From positions 6,638 to 70,637 of the forward strand of contig PAND01000010.1 in NCBI GenBank assembly GCA_002707525.1: 64,000 bases of DNA, given 5' to 3'. A program made the translations under genes and the position numbers. Each line of letters starts with the position of its first letter. Position 1 is the stretch's first letter. Below the pieces are notes generated by a model that ran no database searches, had not been told where the DNA came from, and saw only the letters and a program-made list of their open reading frames with translations. This DNA comes from Flavobacteriales bacterium. Its GTDB lineage: Bacteria; Bacteroidota; Bacteroidia; Flavobacteriales; Schleiferiaceae. This document shows, piece by piece, positions 17,898 through 26,484 of the stretch.

Positions 17898-18481
17898 AAA
17901 CACCAAGAGTAATTTGTATCACTGGAGGCATAGGTTCTGGGAAGAGCACACTGTGTAAGTTGCTGGAATCAAGGGGTTATGCGGTATATTATAGTGACGA
18001 ACGCGCTAAGCAATTAATGAGTTCTCAAATGAGTTTGGTACGGTCAATTACTAATTTGTTTGGTGAATCAGCTTATGATAGTGGTATTTTGAATAGAGCC
18101 TATATATCCAGCTGTATCTTTAAACAAGAGTATTTAAAAGTTGAGCTAGAATCTTTAGTGCATCCTATTGTTAAAGAGGATTTCATTAATTGGTCTGCGG
18201 ATATTGGTGAACCAATTGTTTTTAAAGAGAGTGCTCTCGTCCTTGAAACAAATGACGATTCTTGTCATTTTGTTATAAGTATAATGGCTGAAGAAAGTTT
18301 ACGTATCAAAAGAGTAAAGCAACGAAGTCCAGCTTTAGACGAAACAAGAATTAAAGAAATAATCTTGAGTCAGCACCCTGACCACCTGCGTGAAAAACAT
18401 TCTCACCTTGTAATTGAGAATAACGGCACTTTGAATGAACTTGAATTACAGGTTGATTACCTCATGTCTAAAGTAATCTGA
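17894..18481 (+). CDS. coaE: Dephospho-CoA kinase
   Basis: CoaE phosphorylates the 3'-hydroxyl of dephospho-CoA, the last step of coenzyme A synthesis. The 195-residue protein has the P-loop ITGGIGSGKSTLCKLL (about 9-24), the YYSDERAKQL segment, and the HPIVKEDF and RVKQRSPALDE stretches of the CoA domain. Its last 25 bases overlap the 3' end of the convergent dihydrofolate-reductase-like gene. Confidence 0.93.
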   Translation: MKTPRVICITGGIGSGKSTLCKLLESRGYAVYYSDERAKQLMSSQMSLVRSITNLFGESAYDSGILNRAYISSCIFKQEYLKVELESLVHPIVKEDFINWSADIGEPIVFKESALVLETNDDSCHFVISIMAEESLRIKRVKQRSPALDETRIKEIILSQHPDHLREKHSHLVIENNGTLNELELQVDYLMSKVI

Positions 18482-18984
18482 ATCAGTCCGTTAGCGAAGG
18501 TCTGGGTGCCGATGTTTCGCCATTCAATACTGGACTTGTTTTCTCTAAATAAAGGTATACCCGCGCCTAGCGTAATGGGCAAGTACGTTAATATCATACG
18601 ATCAATGAGTTTTGATTCATGGATTCGAGCATTAGTAGCACCACCTCCAATAATCCATACATTTTTATTTTCCTTTTTTAAACGTTGAACTACGGATTCA
18701 TCCGATTCTGTGGTTATCTCAATGCCGTTGTTACTGAGATCAACCCCCTGTTCCTTGCTTATTACAATAGAATCTTTAGCGCCGTAGGGATATTTACCCT
18801 CAAAATTTATGATTTGTTTATAGGTATTGTATCCCATAACAACAACATCAATGCCCTCAAAGAATCCATTATACCCATAATCTTCATCTGGAAGGCGGTA
18901 TTTGGGATTTTCTAAAAAATCAACGCTACCTTCTTGGGTAGCAATGTAGCCATCTAGTGTTACTGCAGTATAAAGTGTTATCAT
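18457..18984 (-). CDS. Dihydrofolate reductase family (RibD C-terminal-like) protein
   Basis: This 175-residue protein belongs to the RibD_C/DHFR-like fold: MITLYTAVTLDGYIATQEGSV at the start, VVMGYNTYKQI (about 49-59), and VWIIGGGATN (about 109-118), the NADPH-binding pattern. It probably reduces a pterin or related heterocycle with NADPH, but it lacks evidence for true DHFR activity, and no folA or thyA neighbour exists. It overlaps coaE tail to tail. Confidence 0.8.
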   Translation of the reverse strand: MITLYTAVTLDGYIATQEGSVDFLENPKYRLPDEDYGYNGFFEGIDVVVMGYNTYKQIINFEGKYPYGAKDSIVISKEQGVDLSNNGIEITTESDESVVQRLKKENKNVWIIGGGATNARIHESKLIDRMILTYLPITLGAGIPLFRENKSSIEWRNIGTQTFANGLIQITLDMR

Positions 18985-19030
18985 AATTATAGGTTTTAGA
19001 TGATATCTAAATGAACAAATCCAGCATTAA

Positions 19031-20383
19031 CTAAAGCAATTCATTAGCAAGATTAGCTAATTCGCTACGCTCTCCTTTTTCAAGCGTGATATGCGCATAA
19101 ATCTCTTGCCCTTTCGCCTTATCTACCAGATAACTCAAACCATTTGATTGCTCATCCAAATAAGGAGTATCAATTTGTCCAACATCTCCGGTAAAAATAA
19201 ATTTAGCACCATCGCCTGCTCTCGTGATTATTGTTTTGACCTCATGAGGTGTAAGATTCTGACTTTCATCAACGATAAAGATAATATTAGCTAGAGATCG
19301 CCCACGAATGTAGGCTAATGGCGTGATAACTATTTTTTCCTTTTCTACCATTTCTTCGAGTTGTTTATACTCCTTGTCACGGTCGCTAAATGTATTCTTG
19401 ATCAGTTTCAAGTTATCCCACAAAGGCTGCATATATGGGTTTATTTTTTCTTTGGCATCACCAGGAAGATAGCCTAAGTCTTTGTTTGACAACGGGACAA
19501 TTGGTCTAGCAAGATAGACTTGTTTAAAGTCCCTACGTTGTTCTAATGAGGCAGCAAGTGCGATGAGTGTTTTACCCGTTCCTGCAACACCGGTGAGTGA
19601 GACCAATTTGATATTTGGGTTTAGGATTGCATCAATAGCAAACGCCTGTTCTGCATTTCTAGGTTTAATGCCATATACGGAACGTTTTTCTACATGATCC
19701 AAAGATCTATCTATTGCATTAAAGTAAGCCAAGCCACTAGAATTATCTGACTTTAAAACATAATAGGAATTAGGGAATGGTGTGAAAGAAGGGTTTCCTG
19801 AAACAACGTCATCTATATCCAAGGATTTTTGGGCATACAGTTTCGTTAATGTTTCTGCATTAAAGTTTTCTACAATGGATTTACCTTTAAACAAAGCATC
19901 CATGTCCTTGATTTTTCCTGTTAAATAGTCTTCACTTTTTAAATGAAGTGCCTTGGCTTTAAGCCTAAGATTAATGTCTTTGGTAACAAGAATGGTACTT
20001 CTTTCCGGCTCTATATCCTGAATATTTAATGCTGCATTGATGATACGATGATCCATTTTGCGACCCAAGACCTTTTCCGCATCTATTCCTTTATGGCTGG
20101 TATCCATTATTACACGGAGGTTTCCGTGAGTTGAGCCATTTAATGGGATCCAATTAGTAAAGTCTTTATTGCTAGTTATTCTGTCTAAAGTTCGTATGAA
20201 TTCTCTAGCCTCGTAATTTTTAGAATCGTGCCCTTTTTTGAACTCGTCTAGTTCTTCTAAAACAGAAATTGGTAAAACCACATCATGTTCTTCAAAACAA
20301 AAGATAGCATTATGGTCATAGAGTATTACCGAAGTATCAAGTACAAAAATTTTAGAGCTTGCGTTTTTAGAATTTTTGGGCAT
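19031..20383 (-). CDS. PIN-PhoH family ATPase (PhoH2-like)
   Basis: The 450-residue protein joins an N-terminal PIN nuclease domain (KIFVLDTSVILYDH, LPISVLEELDEFKKG, LVTKDINLRLKAKAL) to a C-terminal PhoH ATPase. The ATPase has Walker A LTGVAGTGKTLIAL (about 261-274) and Walker B FIVDESQNL. PhoH2 proteins of this architecture act as RNA helicase/RNase in some bacteria; the role here is unknown. Acidic residues of the PIN active site (first Asp, a central Glu, TKD) are visible, so nuclease activity is plausible. It is isolated, with 150 bases before pckA ends. Confidence 0.9.
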   Translation of the reverse strand: MPKNSKNASSKIFVLDTSVILYDHNAIFCFEEHDVVLPISVLEELDEFKKGHDSKNYEAREFIRTLDRITSNKDFTNWIPLNGSTHGNLRVIMDTSHKGIDAEKVLGRKMDHRIINAALNIQDIEPERSTILVTKDINLRLKAKALHLKSEDYLTGKIKDMDALFKGKSIVENFNAETLTKLYAQKSLDIDDVVSGNPSFTPFPNSYYVLKSDNSSGLAYFNAIDRSLDHVEKRSVYGIKPRNAEQAFAIDAILNPNIKLVSLTGVAGTGKTLIALAASLEQRRDFKQVYLARPIVPLSNKDLGYLPGDAKEKINPYMQPLWDNLKLIKNTFSDRDKEYKQLEEMVEKEKIVITPLAYIRGRSLANIIFIVDESQNLTPHEVKTIITRAGDGAKFIFTGDVGQIDTPYLDEQSNGLSYLVDKAKGQEIYAHITLEKGERSELANLANELL

Positions 20384-20482
20384 GTACTATGTTTTAGATC
20401 ACTTTTAAATTATTGAATTCTTGCGCACTACTTTGTGATTTAAGGAGATTTAGGCGCTGAGTTATCAACCATTTATAACAAG

Positions 20483-20510
20483 TATGGGCGGCCCCAGAGG
20501 GCCGCCCATA
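20483..20510 (-). terminator. GC-rich perfect hairpin downstream of pckA
   Basis: A perfect 12-bp inverted repeat, TATGGGCGGCCC with its complement, flanks a four-base loop. It begins 23 bases after the pckA stop. It is much richer in GC than its surroundings, as expected for a terminator or 3'-end stabiliser, but neither side has a T-run, so a classic intrinsic terminator is not fully met. Confidence 0.5.
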
Positions 20511-20533
20511 CAGACACATCTAACACTTGGAGT

Positions 20534-22138
20534 TTATTTGACTCCAAGCAATACACGAGGCGCTGCCTCTAGTATTTCTTTTGTGGCTTCATCCTCGAAT
20601 TGTCTAAAGTTATTCGTGAATTTCTTTGCCAATGCATTAGCCATTTCATCATATGATTTAGAATCTGCCCAAGTGGACTTAGGGTTCAATAAATGATCTG
20701 GTATATCAGGACATGATGTGGGCATATGTAATCCGAAAATTTCATGCTCTTTGTAAGTGGTTTTATCAAGCTCACCTGTCATTGCGGCTTTGATCATTCT
20801 TCGAGTATACTTCAAAGACATACGGTTTCCGATTCCATAAGGACCCCCAGTCCACCCGGTATTAACCAACCATACATTCACATCTGCTTCCTTCATTTTA
20901 TGAGCAAGCATATTCGCATAGTAAGTTGGGTGAAGAGGCATAAATGGTGCACCAAAACAGGCGGAAAAAACTGCTTTTGGTTCTGTAACGCCCTCTTCTG
21001 TGCCTGCAACTTTAGCCGTGTAACCACTTATAAAATGATAAGCAGCTTGGCTTGGAGTTAATTTAGAAATAGGAGGAAGTGTACCGTATGCGTCTGCAGT
21101 CAAGAAGAAAATATTTTTGGGATTATTGGCCAAAGAACCGGGCTGGATATTTGATATGTGATTAATAGGATAACTTACGCGCGTGTTTTGCGTAATAGTC
21201 GAGTCCTCAAACTTGACACTACCGTTACTATTGAGAATCACATTCTCAAGAATTGCGTGTGGCCTGATAGCATTGAATATATCTGGTTCCTTATCACGGC
21301 TTAAATCAATAACCTTGGCATAACAGCCGCCCTCAAAATTAAAAATAGTATTATCTGCGCACCAGCCGTGTTCGTCATCACCAATGAGTTTACGTTCAGG
21401 ATCAGCGCTCAAAGTTGTTTTTCCCGTACCAGATAAACCAAAGAATATAGAGGTGTCTCCTTTATCTCCAACGTTGGCAGAGCAATGCATACTTAATACC
21501 TCCTTTTGATATGGTAAAATGAAATTCAGCGCAGAAAAAATACCTTTCTTTATTTCTCCAGTATATCCTGTGCCGCCTATGATAATGCATTTGTCAGAAA
21601 AATCTAGGATAGCAAAATTCCCCTGTCTTGTACCATCTAATTGAGGATTAGCCTCAAAGCCTGGTGCATTGATCACGGTCCACTCAGCTTCAAAGTTTGC
21701 TAATTCACTCTCTTCGGGTTGGATAAACATATTTCCGGCAAATTGATTTGACCAAGGAAATTCATTGATCACTCTTAGAGACAATTTATAGGAAGGATGT
21801 GATCCAGCATATGCATCCCTTACATAGACTTCCTTATGATTTAAATACGCACAGACCTTTGATTTTAGGGATTGAAATTGTTCCGAGGAAAACGGTTTAT
21901 TTATGGGTCCCCACCAAACGGAGTTTTTGGTTAATTCATCTTTTACAATGAACCGGTCCTCTGGACTACGTCCCGTAAATTTACCTGTATTGATGGCAAT
22001 TGCTCCATGTGAGGTGCGTACCGCCATTTTCTTATCTAGACTATGCTTTTCTAGAAGATCAGCATGAAGGTTACTAAATACTTCTTTTGCCTCAATGCCC
22101 AATGAGCTTAAGGCTTCTAGGTGGTTCTTAGAAGTCAT
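20534..22138 (-). CDS. pckA: Phosphoenolpyruvate carboxykinase (ATP)
   Basis: PckA converts oxaloacetate and ATP to PEP, CO2 and ADP at the start of gluconeogenesis. The 534-residue protein has the P-loop FGLSGTGKTTLSADPERKL (about 239-257), followed by GDDEHGW (kinase 2 loop), and the N-terminal GKFTGRSPEDRFIV (about 52-65). Key metal and substrate residues (His of HCSANVG, Asp of DDEH, Arg of NTRVSYP) are present, so it should be active. It stands alone with its own promoter element and a 3' hairpin. Confidence 0.97.
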   Translation of the reverse strand: MTSKNHLEALSSLGIEAKEVFSNLHADLLEKHSLDKKMAVRTSHGAIAINTGKFTGRSPEDRFIVKDELTKNSVWWGPINKPFSSEQFQSLKSKVCAYLNHKEVYVRDAYAGSHPSYKLSLRVINEFPWSNQFAGNMFIQPEESELANFEAEWTVINAPGFEANPQLDGTRQGNFAILDFSDKCIIIGGTGYTGEIKKGIFSALNFILPYQKEVLSMHCSANVGDKGDTSIFFGLSGTGKTTLSADPERKLIGDDEHGWCADNTIFNFEGGCYAKVIDLSRDKEPDIFNAIRPHAILENVILNSNGSVKFEDSTITQNTRVSYPINHISNIQPGSLANNPKNIFFLTADAYGTLPPISKLTPSQAAYHFISGYTAKVAGTEEGVTEPKAVFSACFGAPFMPLHPTYYANMLAHKMKEADVNVWLVNTGWTGGPYGIGNRMSLKYTRRMIKAAMTGELDKTTYKEHEIFGLHMPTSCPDIPDHLLNPKSTWADSKSYDEMANALAKKFTNNFRQFEDEATKEILEAAPRVLLGVK

Positions 22139-22170
22139 GAATTAGTGGTTCTTAGTTGTAATAGGTGCAA

Positions 22171-22178
22171 CAAAGTTA
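22171..22178 (-). promoter_or_regulatory. Likely pckA promoter -7 box
   Basis: The minus strand reads TAACTTTG, matching TAnnTTTG. A TTG lies nine bases upstream, too close for a normal -33 element. The start of transcription would fall about 26 bases before the pckA ATG at 22138. Confidence 0.4.
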
Positions 22179-22233
22179 CGCACTAAACAATATAAATGAA
22201 CTTTCTATTGATTATTTATCCCTTGGTTCAAAA

Positions 22234-22587
22234 TCATTTATTCACAGAAGGTACTATCAAACTCAACCAACCTGCTATTAAAAAGAGTCCTCCTACGGGT
22301 GTGATTGGTCCTAGAAAATGGAGATCTACACCCATAAAAGTATCAGTTGAGAGTAGGTAAATACTTCCAGAAAAAAGAAAAATACCAATGGACCATAACC
22401 AAACCGTTAAAGAGCTATGCGGATAGTTGCGTATTGCTAATAAGGCAAGAGTATGAATGATGTGATAAAAGACTGCTGTTTTAAAAGATTCTATGCTGCT
22501 CTTGTCTAAGTATAGAGCCAATGTATGAGCTCCTAGCGCACCCAAACCAACTGCCGAAGCGCCCAAACATGCGATTAGTTTATTCAT
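22234..22587 (-). CDS. DUF423 family membrane protein
   Basis: This 117-residue protein has four membrane helices and the DUF423 pattern: ASAVGLGALGAHTL near the N-terminus, KTAVFYHIIHTLALLA in the middle, and FLGPITPVGGLFLIAGWL near the end. Function is unknown across the family. I chose ATG 22587 because the residues encoded further upstream are basic and unlike the family, which starts right before the first helix. It is divergent from the saccharopine dehydrogenase-like gene. Confidence 0.85.
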   Translation of the reverse strand: MNKLIACLGASAVGLGALGAHTLALYLDKSSIESFKTAVFYHIIHTLALLAIRNYPHSSLTVWLWSIGIFLFSGSIYLLSTDTFMGVDLHFLGPITPVGGLFLIAGWLSLIVPSVNK

Positions 22588-22706
22588 AGAGGGAAGATAA
22601 TGAAGAGTATGTGTTAATACATGCTTTATAATTAATCTAAAGTTACTTACCAGTTTTATTTGAATCACCCTTCTCCTATGGTAAATTAGGGGAAAATCCA
22701 TTCACT

Positions 22707-24059
22707 ATGACTTCAGTTTTACTGATAGGAGCAGGGCTCAGCACGCAAAGTCTTGTACCATATTTAAAAAACCTAATTCGCTCACATGATATTTCCCTGA
22801 GAGTAGTGGATCAAGATGCCAGTCTTGCAGCATCTAGAGTTGGTGAGCCTATACGCAATTGTTCCCATGGTGCTCTAGACATAAGACAGCTTGACGCTCT
22901 TGAGAGTGAAGTGAGTAAATCAGATGTGACTATTAGTATGGTGCCAGCTCATATGCATTTGTCTATTGCCGAAGCTTGTTTAAAGCACAAGAGTCATTTG
23001 CTCACAGCGTCTTATTTAACAAGCGAAATGGAGGCGCTTGATGATGAGGCAAAGAAGAGTAACCTTGTATTTTTAAGTGAGTGCGGTTTAGATCCAGGTA
23101 TAGATCACATGAGTGCCATGCAATTGTTAAACAGCATAAGGGAAAAAGGGGGTACGATTAAACTCTTTGAAAGTTTTACTGGCGGACTACTGAGTCCTTC
23201 GTCTGAAGGATCTAATCCCTGGAGATATAAGTTTACATGGAACCCAAGAAATGTTGTTTTAGCCGGTCAAGGAGGCCCCGTTAAATTTATACAAGAAGGC
23301 AAGTACAAATACATACCTCCACATATGGTGTTTCGTAGAACGGAGTTTATGAGCGTGGAGGGCTATGGCCGGTTTGAAGGCTTAGCCAACAGAGATTCAT
23401 TAAAGTATAGAGATGCCTACGGATTGAATGATGTAGACACCCTGTACCGTGGAACATTAAGGAGACCAGGATATGCAAGAGCTTGGGATAGTTTTGTGAA
23501 ACTTGGAATGACGGACGATTCCTATGTAATTACTGGACTACGCAAAATGTCTTTTAGAGACTACACTAATCTATTTTTAGCCTATAATCCGCACGATAGC
23601 GTTGAGCTCAAAATAAAACACTATCTAAATATTCCACAAGATTCAGACATTTTTGACAAACTTGAATGGGCAGGTTTGTTCTCTAATGAGACCTTTGAGT
23701 TTGACGAAGCTACACCCGCACAATGCTTGGAATATATCTTGCGAAAGGTATGGACTATGCAACCTGATGATAAAGATTTAATTGTGATGTATCACAAAAT
23801 TGGTTGGCAGCAGGAAGGTCAAATGATGATGATTGAAAGTTCTATGGGAGTGGAGGGTAATAATGCTGAAAACACGGCAATGGCTGGCACAGTTGGTTTG
23901 CCTCTGGGTATAGCGGCAAGATTAGTCATTGAAGGTGGAATGCCAAAAGGAGTCTTACGCCCATTAACTAGGGATTGGTACGACCCGATTTTAGGAGAAT
24001 TAGCGCAAAAATTTGATGTAAAGTTTTCTGAAAAGAAGGTAGACTACGCGGGATACTAA
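22707..24059 (+). CDS. Saccharopine dehydrogenase family protein
   Basis: The 450-residue protein begins SVLLIGAGLSTQSLVPYL, a Rossmann NAD(P) site. SECGLDPGIDHMSAM (about 128-142) is the catalytic-domain signature of saccharopine reductase/dehydrogenase (LYS9-type), and the C-terminal GMPKGVLRPL segment fits the same family. The enzyme interconverts saccharopine with 2-aminoadipate semialdehyde plus glutamate in lysine breakdown, or a related reaction; the direction and substrate are inferred. The 3' end overlaps trmN6 by four bases tail to tail. Confidence 0.85.
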   Translation: MTSVLLIGAGLSTQSLVPYLKNLIRSHDISLRVVDQDASLAASRVGEPIRNCSHGALDIRQLDALESEVSKSDVTISMVPAHMHLSIAEACLKHKSHLLTASYLTSEMEALDDEAKKSNLVFLSECGLDPGIDHMSAMQLLNSIREKGGTIKLFESFTGGLLSPSSEGSNPWRYKFTWNPRNVVLAGQGGPVKFIQEGKYKYIPPHMVFRRTEFMSVEGYGRFEGLANRDSLKYRDAYGLNDVDTLYRGTLRRPGYARAWDSFVKLGMTDDSYVITGLRKMSFRDYTNLFLAYNPHDSVELKIKHYLNIPQDSDIFDKLEWAGLFSNETFEFDEATPAQCLEYILRKVWTMQPDDKDLIVMYHKIGWQQEGQMMMIESSMGVEGNNAENTAMAGTVGLPLGIAARLVIEGGMPKGVLRPLTRDWYDPILGELAQKFDVKFSEKKVDYAGY

Positions 24060-24781
24060 AGACTCTTATAAAATGGAGCGAGTAATTCCCTTGCTTCATG
24101 AGTATATTGTTGAGGAGAATCGTAGAGTACAAGCTCTTTTTTATCTGTTTCTTCTTTTTTCTCTTTGGTAAATTTAAGTATCAGCCTATTGGCTTCACGA
24201 TTCATTTTAGGCTTAATGAAATAAATATGTGACGGATGCATATTCTCTTCAATGGCAGCGTCAATCATGTTTTCTGCTCGTTCAGCTGGTAGGACACACC
24301 AAAAACTGCCGGAATCCTTTAATAATCTCGAAGTGTGCTCAATTAGTGAATTAAAGTCAAGAGTTAATGCGTGTCTTGCATTTGCAACACCACCGTCAGA
24401 TTTCGTTGGACCATTTTCAAAGTAGGGTGGATTTGAAATAATTAGGTCGTAATCGCTACCTGACTCAAATTCTTGGAGTGGTTCATGATAACATATCATC
24501 CTATTGGACCACGGACTCAACATAAAATTTTTAGAAGCTTGTTTGGCGCTCGGTCCGTGAATTTCAACGGCATCAATAAAGGCATCTTCAAACCGCTGCG
24601 CCATTTGCAACGCAATGACTCCACTGCCAGTCCCAATGTCAAGAATATGTTGAATTTTGTGAGGAGCTTCGTCTTCGCCTGCTAGCGCTCCCAAAAGACA
24701 TCCATCCGTATTCACTCGCATAGCGCAATTGTCATGCTCTACGGTGAATTGCTTCATTTGAAAAGGTCCTACGAATTTCAT
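24056..24781 (-). CDS. trmN6: tRNA1(Val) adenine-37 N6-methyltransferase
   Basis: This 241-residue SAM-dependent methyltransferase resembles YfiC/TrmN6, which makes m6A37 in tRNA-Val. It shows the SAM motif LDIGTGSGVIALQMA (about 48-62) and the catalytic NPPYF at about 119-123, the NPPY motif of N6-adenine methylases. The start KQFTVEHDNCAMRVNTDG is typical of the family. Its ATG overlaps the preceding gene's TGA (ATGA), so it belongs to the rpsP-rimM run. Closely related NPPY enzymes cannot be excluded. Confidence 0.87.
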   Translation of the reverse strand: MKFVGPFQMKQFTVEHDNCAMRVNTDGCLLGALAGEDEAPHKIQHILDIGTGSGVIALQMAQRFEDAFIDAVEIHGPSAKQASKNFMLSPWSNRMICYHEPLQEFESGSDYDLIISNPPYFENGPTKSDGGVANARHALTLDFNSLIEHTSRLLKDSGSFWCVLPAERAENMIDAAIEENMHPSHIYFIKPKMNREANRLILKFTKEKKEETDKKELVLYDSPQQYTHEARELLAPFYKSL

Positions 24782-25206
24782 GTTTCACCAATCAGTCCAA
24801 AAATCTTGGGACGCAAGGTGAAGAAATACACGATATTAACCAAAGCAAAAATGAAATAATAAAAATTGGAATCAACAAGCGTATAGGCTAATAAAATTAG
24901 GGTGCCGAGTTGAACCAATACCCATCTCCAAATGTGGATTTTAGTTAAGAGTTCAAGTTTTTCTAAGAGGTTGTCTGAAGTATTAATGTCTTTCATCCCA
25001 TTATTCCAAACAAATCTACCAAGAAGGACCAATACAAAAGCGATTCCTGGAATAGCGTAAGTGTTTCCTTCAAAAGGTAAAAGAAAAATTTTCGCAGTTT
25101 CGCTTCCTACATATAAAACCACCGAAGTAAGCACAAGTTGAATCATTAAAAGGGCACTGAAAATCAAATGTAAGTACCTAGGATCGTATGGTTTCTGTTC
25201 GTTCAT
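24778..25206 (-). CDS. Small four-helix membrane protein, function unknown
   Basis: The 142-residue protein has four hydrophobic segments, in two pairs (about 14-36 and 49-68, then 90-110 and 113-130), separated by a charged helix with NTSDNLLEKLELLTKIHIW. I do not recognise a domain name, though the layout is common for uncharacterised Bacteroidota inner-membrane proteins. It starts eight bases after rimM and overlaps trmN6, so it is part of that operon. Nothing in it suggests a catalytic role. Confidence 0.7.
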   Translation of the reverse strand: MNEQKPYDPRYLHLIFSALLMIQLVLTSVVLYVGSETAKIFLLPFEGNTYAIPGIAFVLVLLGRFVWNNGMKDINTSDNLLEKLELLTKIHIWRWVLVQLGTLILLAYTLVDSNFYYFIFALVNIVYFFTLRPKIFGLIGET

Positions 25207-25214
25207 CTCTATGA

Positions 25215-25721
25215 TTAAAGATCTAAAAGACCTTCGGGCAATTCAAGATAAACTTTTTTATTCTGATGGTCAATTTCTTTAATAAAAGCTTCCACTGCTG
25301 GGACAAGATTTTCTCTTTCTCCTTTAATCAAAAAAAGACTTTGCGCTGTGTTTTCGATTACATCCACTATGCTTCCAATAACCTCACCTTTTGATATTGC
25401 TTTAAAACCTATGATGGCCTTATCATAAAACCCTTCCGCTACTGAAGGAAGCATTTCTTTTGGTAAATAGGCACTAGAACCTACCAAACTAGTTGCCTGT
25501 TCGGAGTTTATGTCTTCGAGTGTTACAATGAGTTTCTTCCCGTTAAGCTTGCCACGTTGACTAAAAAAAAAAGGAATCAGTTCTTGGTTAATTTCCAAGA
25601 ATACTGATTCCAAATGCTTAAAGTATTGTGGGGTAGAGGAGTCAATGAACAACACCATTGAACCTTTGTAACCATGGAGTTTTGTGATTTTACCAAGTAA
25701 AAAGCACTGCTCCTTTTGCAC
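25215..25721 (-). CDS. rimM: Ribosome maturation factor RimM
   Basis: RimM binds S19 and helps assemble the 30S head domain. The 168-residue protein has the N-terminal beta-barrel (CFLLGKITKLHGYKGSMVL, about 6-24) and a PRC-barrel near the C-terminus (GEVIGSIVDVIENTAQSLFLI). It follows rpsP with a two-base gap and no ATG is available at the right place, so it begins with GTG at 25721. The rpsP-rimM order is nearly universal. Confidence 0.92.
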   Translation of the reverse strand: MQKEQCFLLGKITKLHGYKGSMVLFIDSSTPQYFKHLESVFLEINQELIPFFFSQRGKLNGKKLIVTLEDINSEQATSLVGSSAYLPKEMLPSVAEGFYDKAIIGFKAISKGEVIGSIVDVIENTAQSLFLIKGERENLVPAVEAFIKEIDHQNKKVYLELPEGLLDL

Positions 25722-25723
25722 AA

Positions 25724-26389
25724 TTACTCTTTTGTTTTTTCGGTAGCCTCAGCGGGTGCTTCTTCTGTTGCAGCTTCGGCAGGTGCTTCTTCTGTTACAG
25801 CTTCGGCAGGTGCTTCTTCTGTTACAGCTTCGGCAGGTGCTTCTTCTGTTGCAGCTTCGGCAGGTACTTCTTCTGTTGCAGCTTCAGCGTGTGCTTCTTC
25901 TGTTGCAGCTTCAGCAGGTGCTTCCTCAACTGGAGCCATAGCCGCTGCGATTGCAGCTTCACGTGCTTTATTTACCTCTGTTTCAGCAGAAAGACGTGCG
26001 CTTTTTTCCGCATCTTTCTTAGCATCTATAGCTTTAACATTGGCACCGATTTTAGACTCTTTGTCATTAAGCCAAGAGTCATATTTTGCATCAGCTTGCT
26101 CTTGAGTTAGAGCACCTTTACGTACTCCTTCAAGCAAGTGCTTTTTCATCATTACGCCACGATAGGATAGAATGGAACGAGCCGTATCTGTTGGCTGAGC
26201 GCCTTTCATAACCCATGATAGAGCGGAATCAAAGTTTAAGTCAATTGTAGCAGGATTAGTGTTGGGATTGTAAGTACCTAATTTCTCTATGAAGCGCCCA
26301 TCACGTTTTGAACGTGCATCCGCGACAACTATTGAATATATTGGTCTTGCTTTACGACCACCTCTTTGCAAACGAATCTTTGTTGCCAT
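25724..26389 (-). CDS. rpsP: 30S ribosomal protein S16 with acidic repeat tail
   Basis: S16 binds 16S rRNA during 30S assembly. The first 80 or so residues are ordinary S16 (ATKIRLQRGGRKARPIYSIVVADAR). They are followed by about 140 extra residues: a charged helix, then Ala/Glu/Pro-rich repeats of nine residues (EEAPAEAAT and variants), giving 221 aa against about 82 in E. coli. Bacteroidota S16 proteins often carry such Ala/Glu tails, but this one is long and exactly repeated. Its promoter -7 box lies at 26445-26452. The gene heads rpsP-rimM-membrane protein-trmN6. Confidence 0.95.
   Translation of the reverse strand: MATKIRLQRGGRKARPIYSIVVADARSKRDGRFIEKLGTYNPNTNPATIDLNFDSALSWVMKGAQPTDTARSILSYRGVMMKKHLLEGVRKGALTQEQADAKYDSWLNDKESKIGANVKAIDAKKDAEKSARLSAETEVNKAREAAIAAAMAPVEEAPAEAATEEAHAEAATEEVPAEAATEEAPAEAVTEEAPAEAVTEEAPAEAATEEAPAEATEKTKE
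25755..25928. repeat. 27-bp tandem repeat inside rpsP
   Basis: Six to seven imperfect copies of a 27-base unit (GGTGCTTCTTCTGTTGCAGC... on the plus strand) encode the nine-residue repeat EEAPAEAAT of the S16 tail. Units differ at few bases, so copy number may vary between strains through slippage. The unit is a multiple of three, so gain or loss keeps frame. Confidence 0.9.
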
Positions 26390-26406
26390 AATTAATTGTT
26401 TTAAAA

Positions 26407-26452
26407 GGGTCCGAAACCCCGTTAATTAATAAATAATTGAGCGGCAAAAGTA
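26407..26452 (-). promoter_or_regulatory. rpsP -7 box and short leader hairpin
   Basis: TACTTTTG on the minus strand (26445-26452) matches TAnnTTTG. Downstream, within the 5' leader, GGGT-TTCGG-ACCC (26407-26419) could form a small hairpin followed by TTTT. This could be a weak attenuator, or the remains of a terminator for the upstream GHMP kinase gene. The stem is only four to five pairs, so I hold this loosely. Confidence 0.3.
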
Positions 26453-26484
26453 AACAATTTATTGAAGTGGATATAAAATTTACA

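Noticed and set aside
25716-26105. A 129-codon plus-strand frame rich in Ala/Ser repeats antisense to rpsP
   Set aside because: It is a shadow of the S16 repeat tail: the repeated DNA keeps other frames open. S16 is clearly the real gene.
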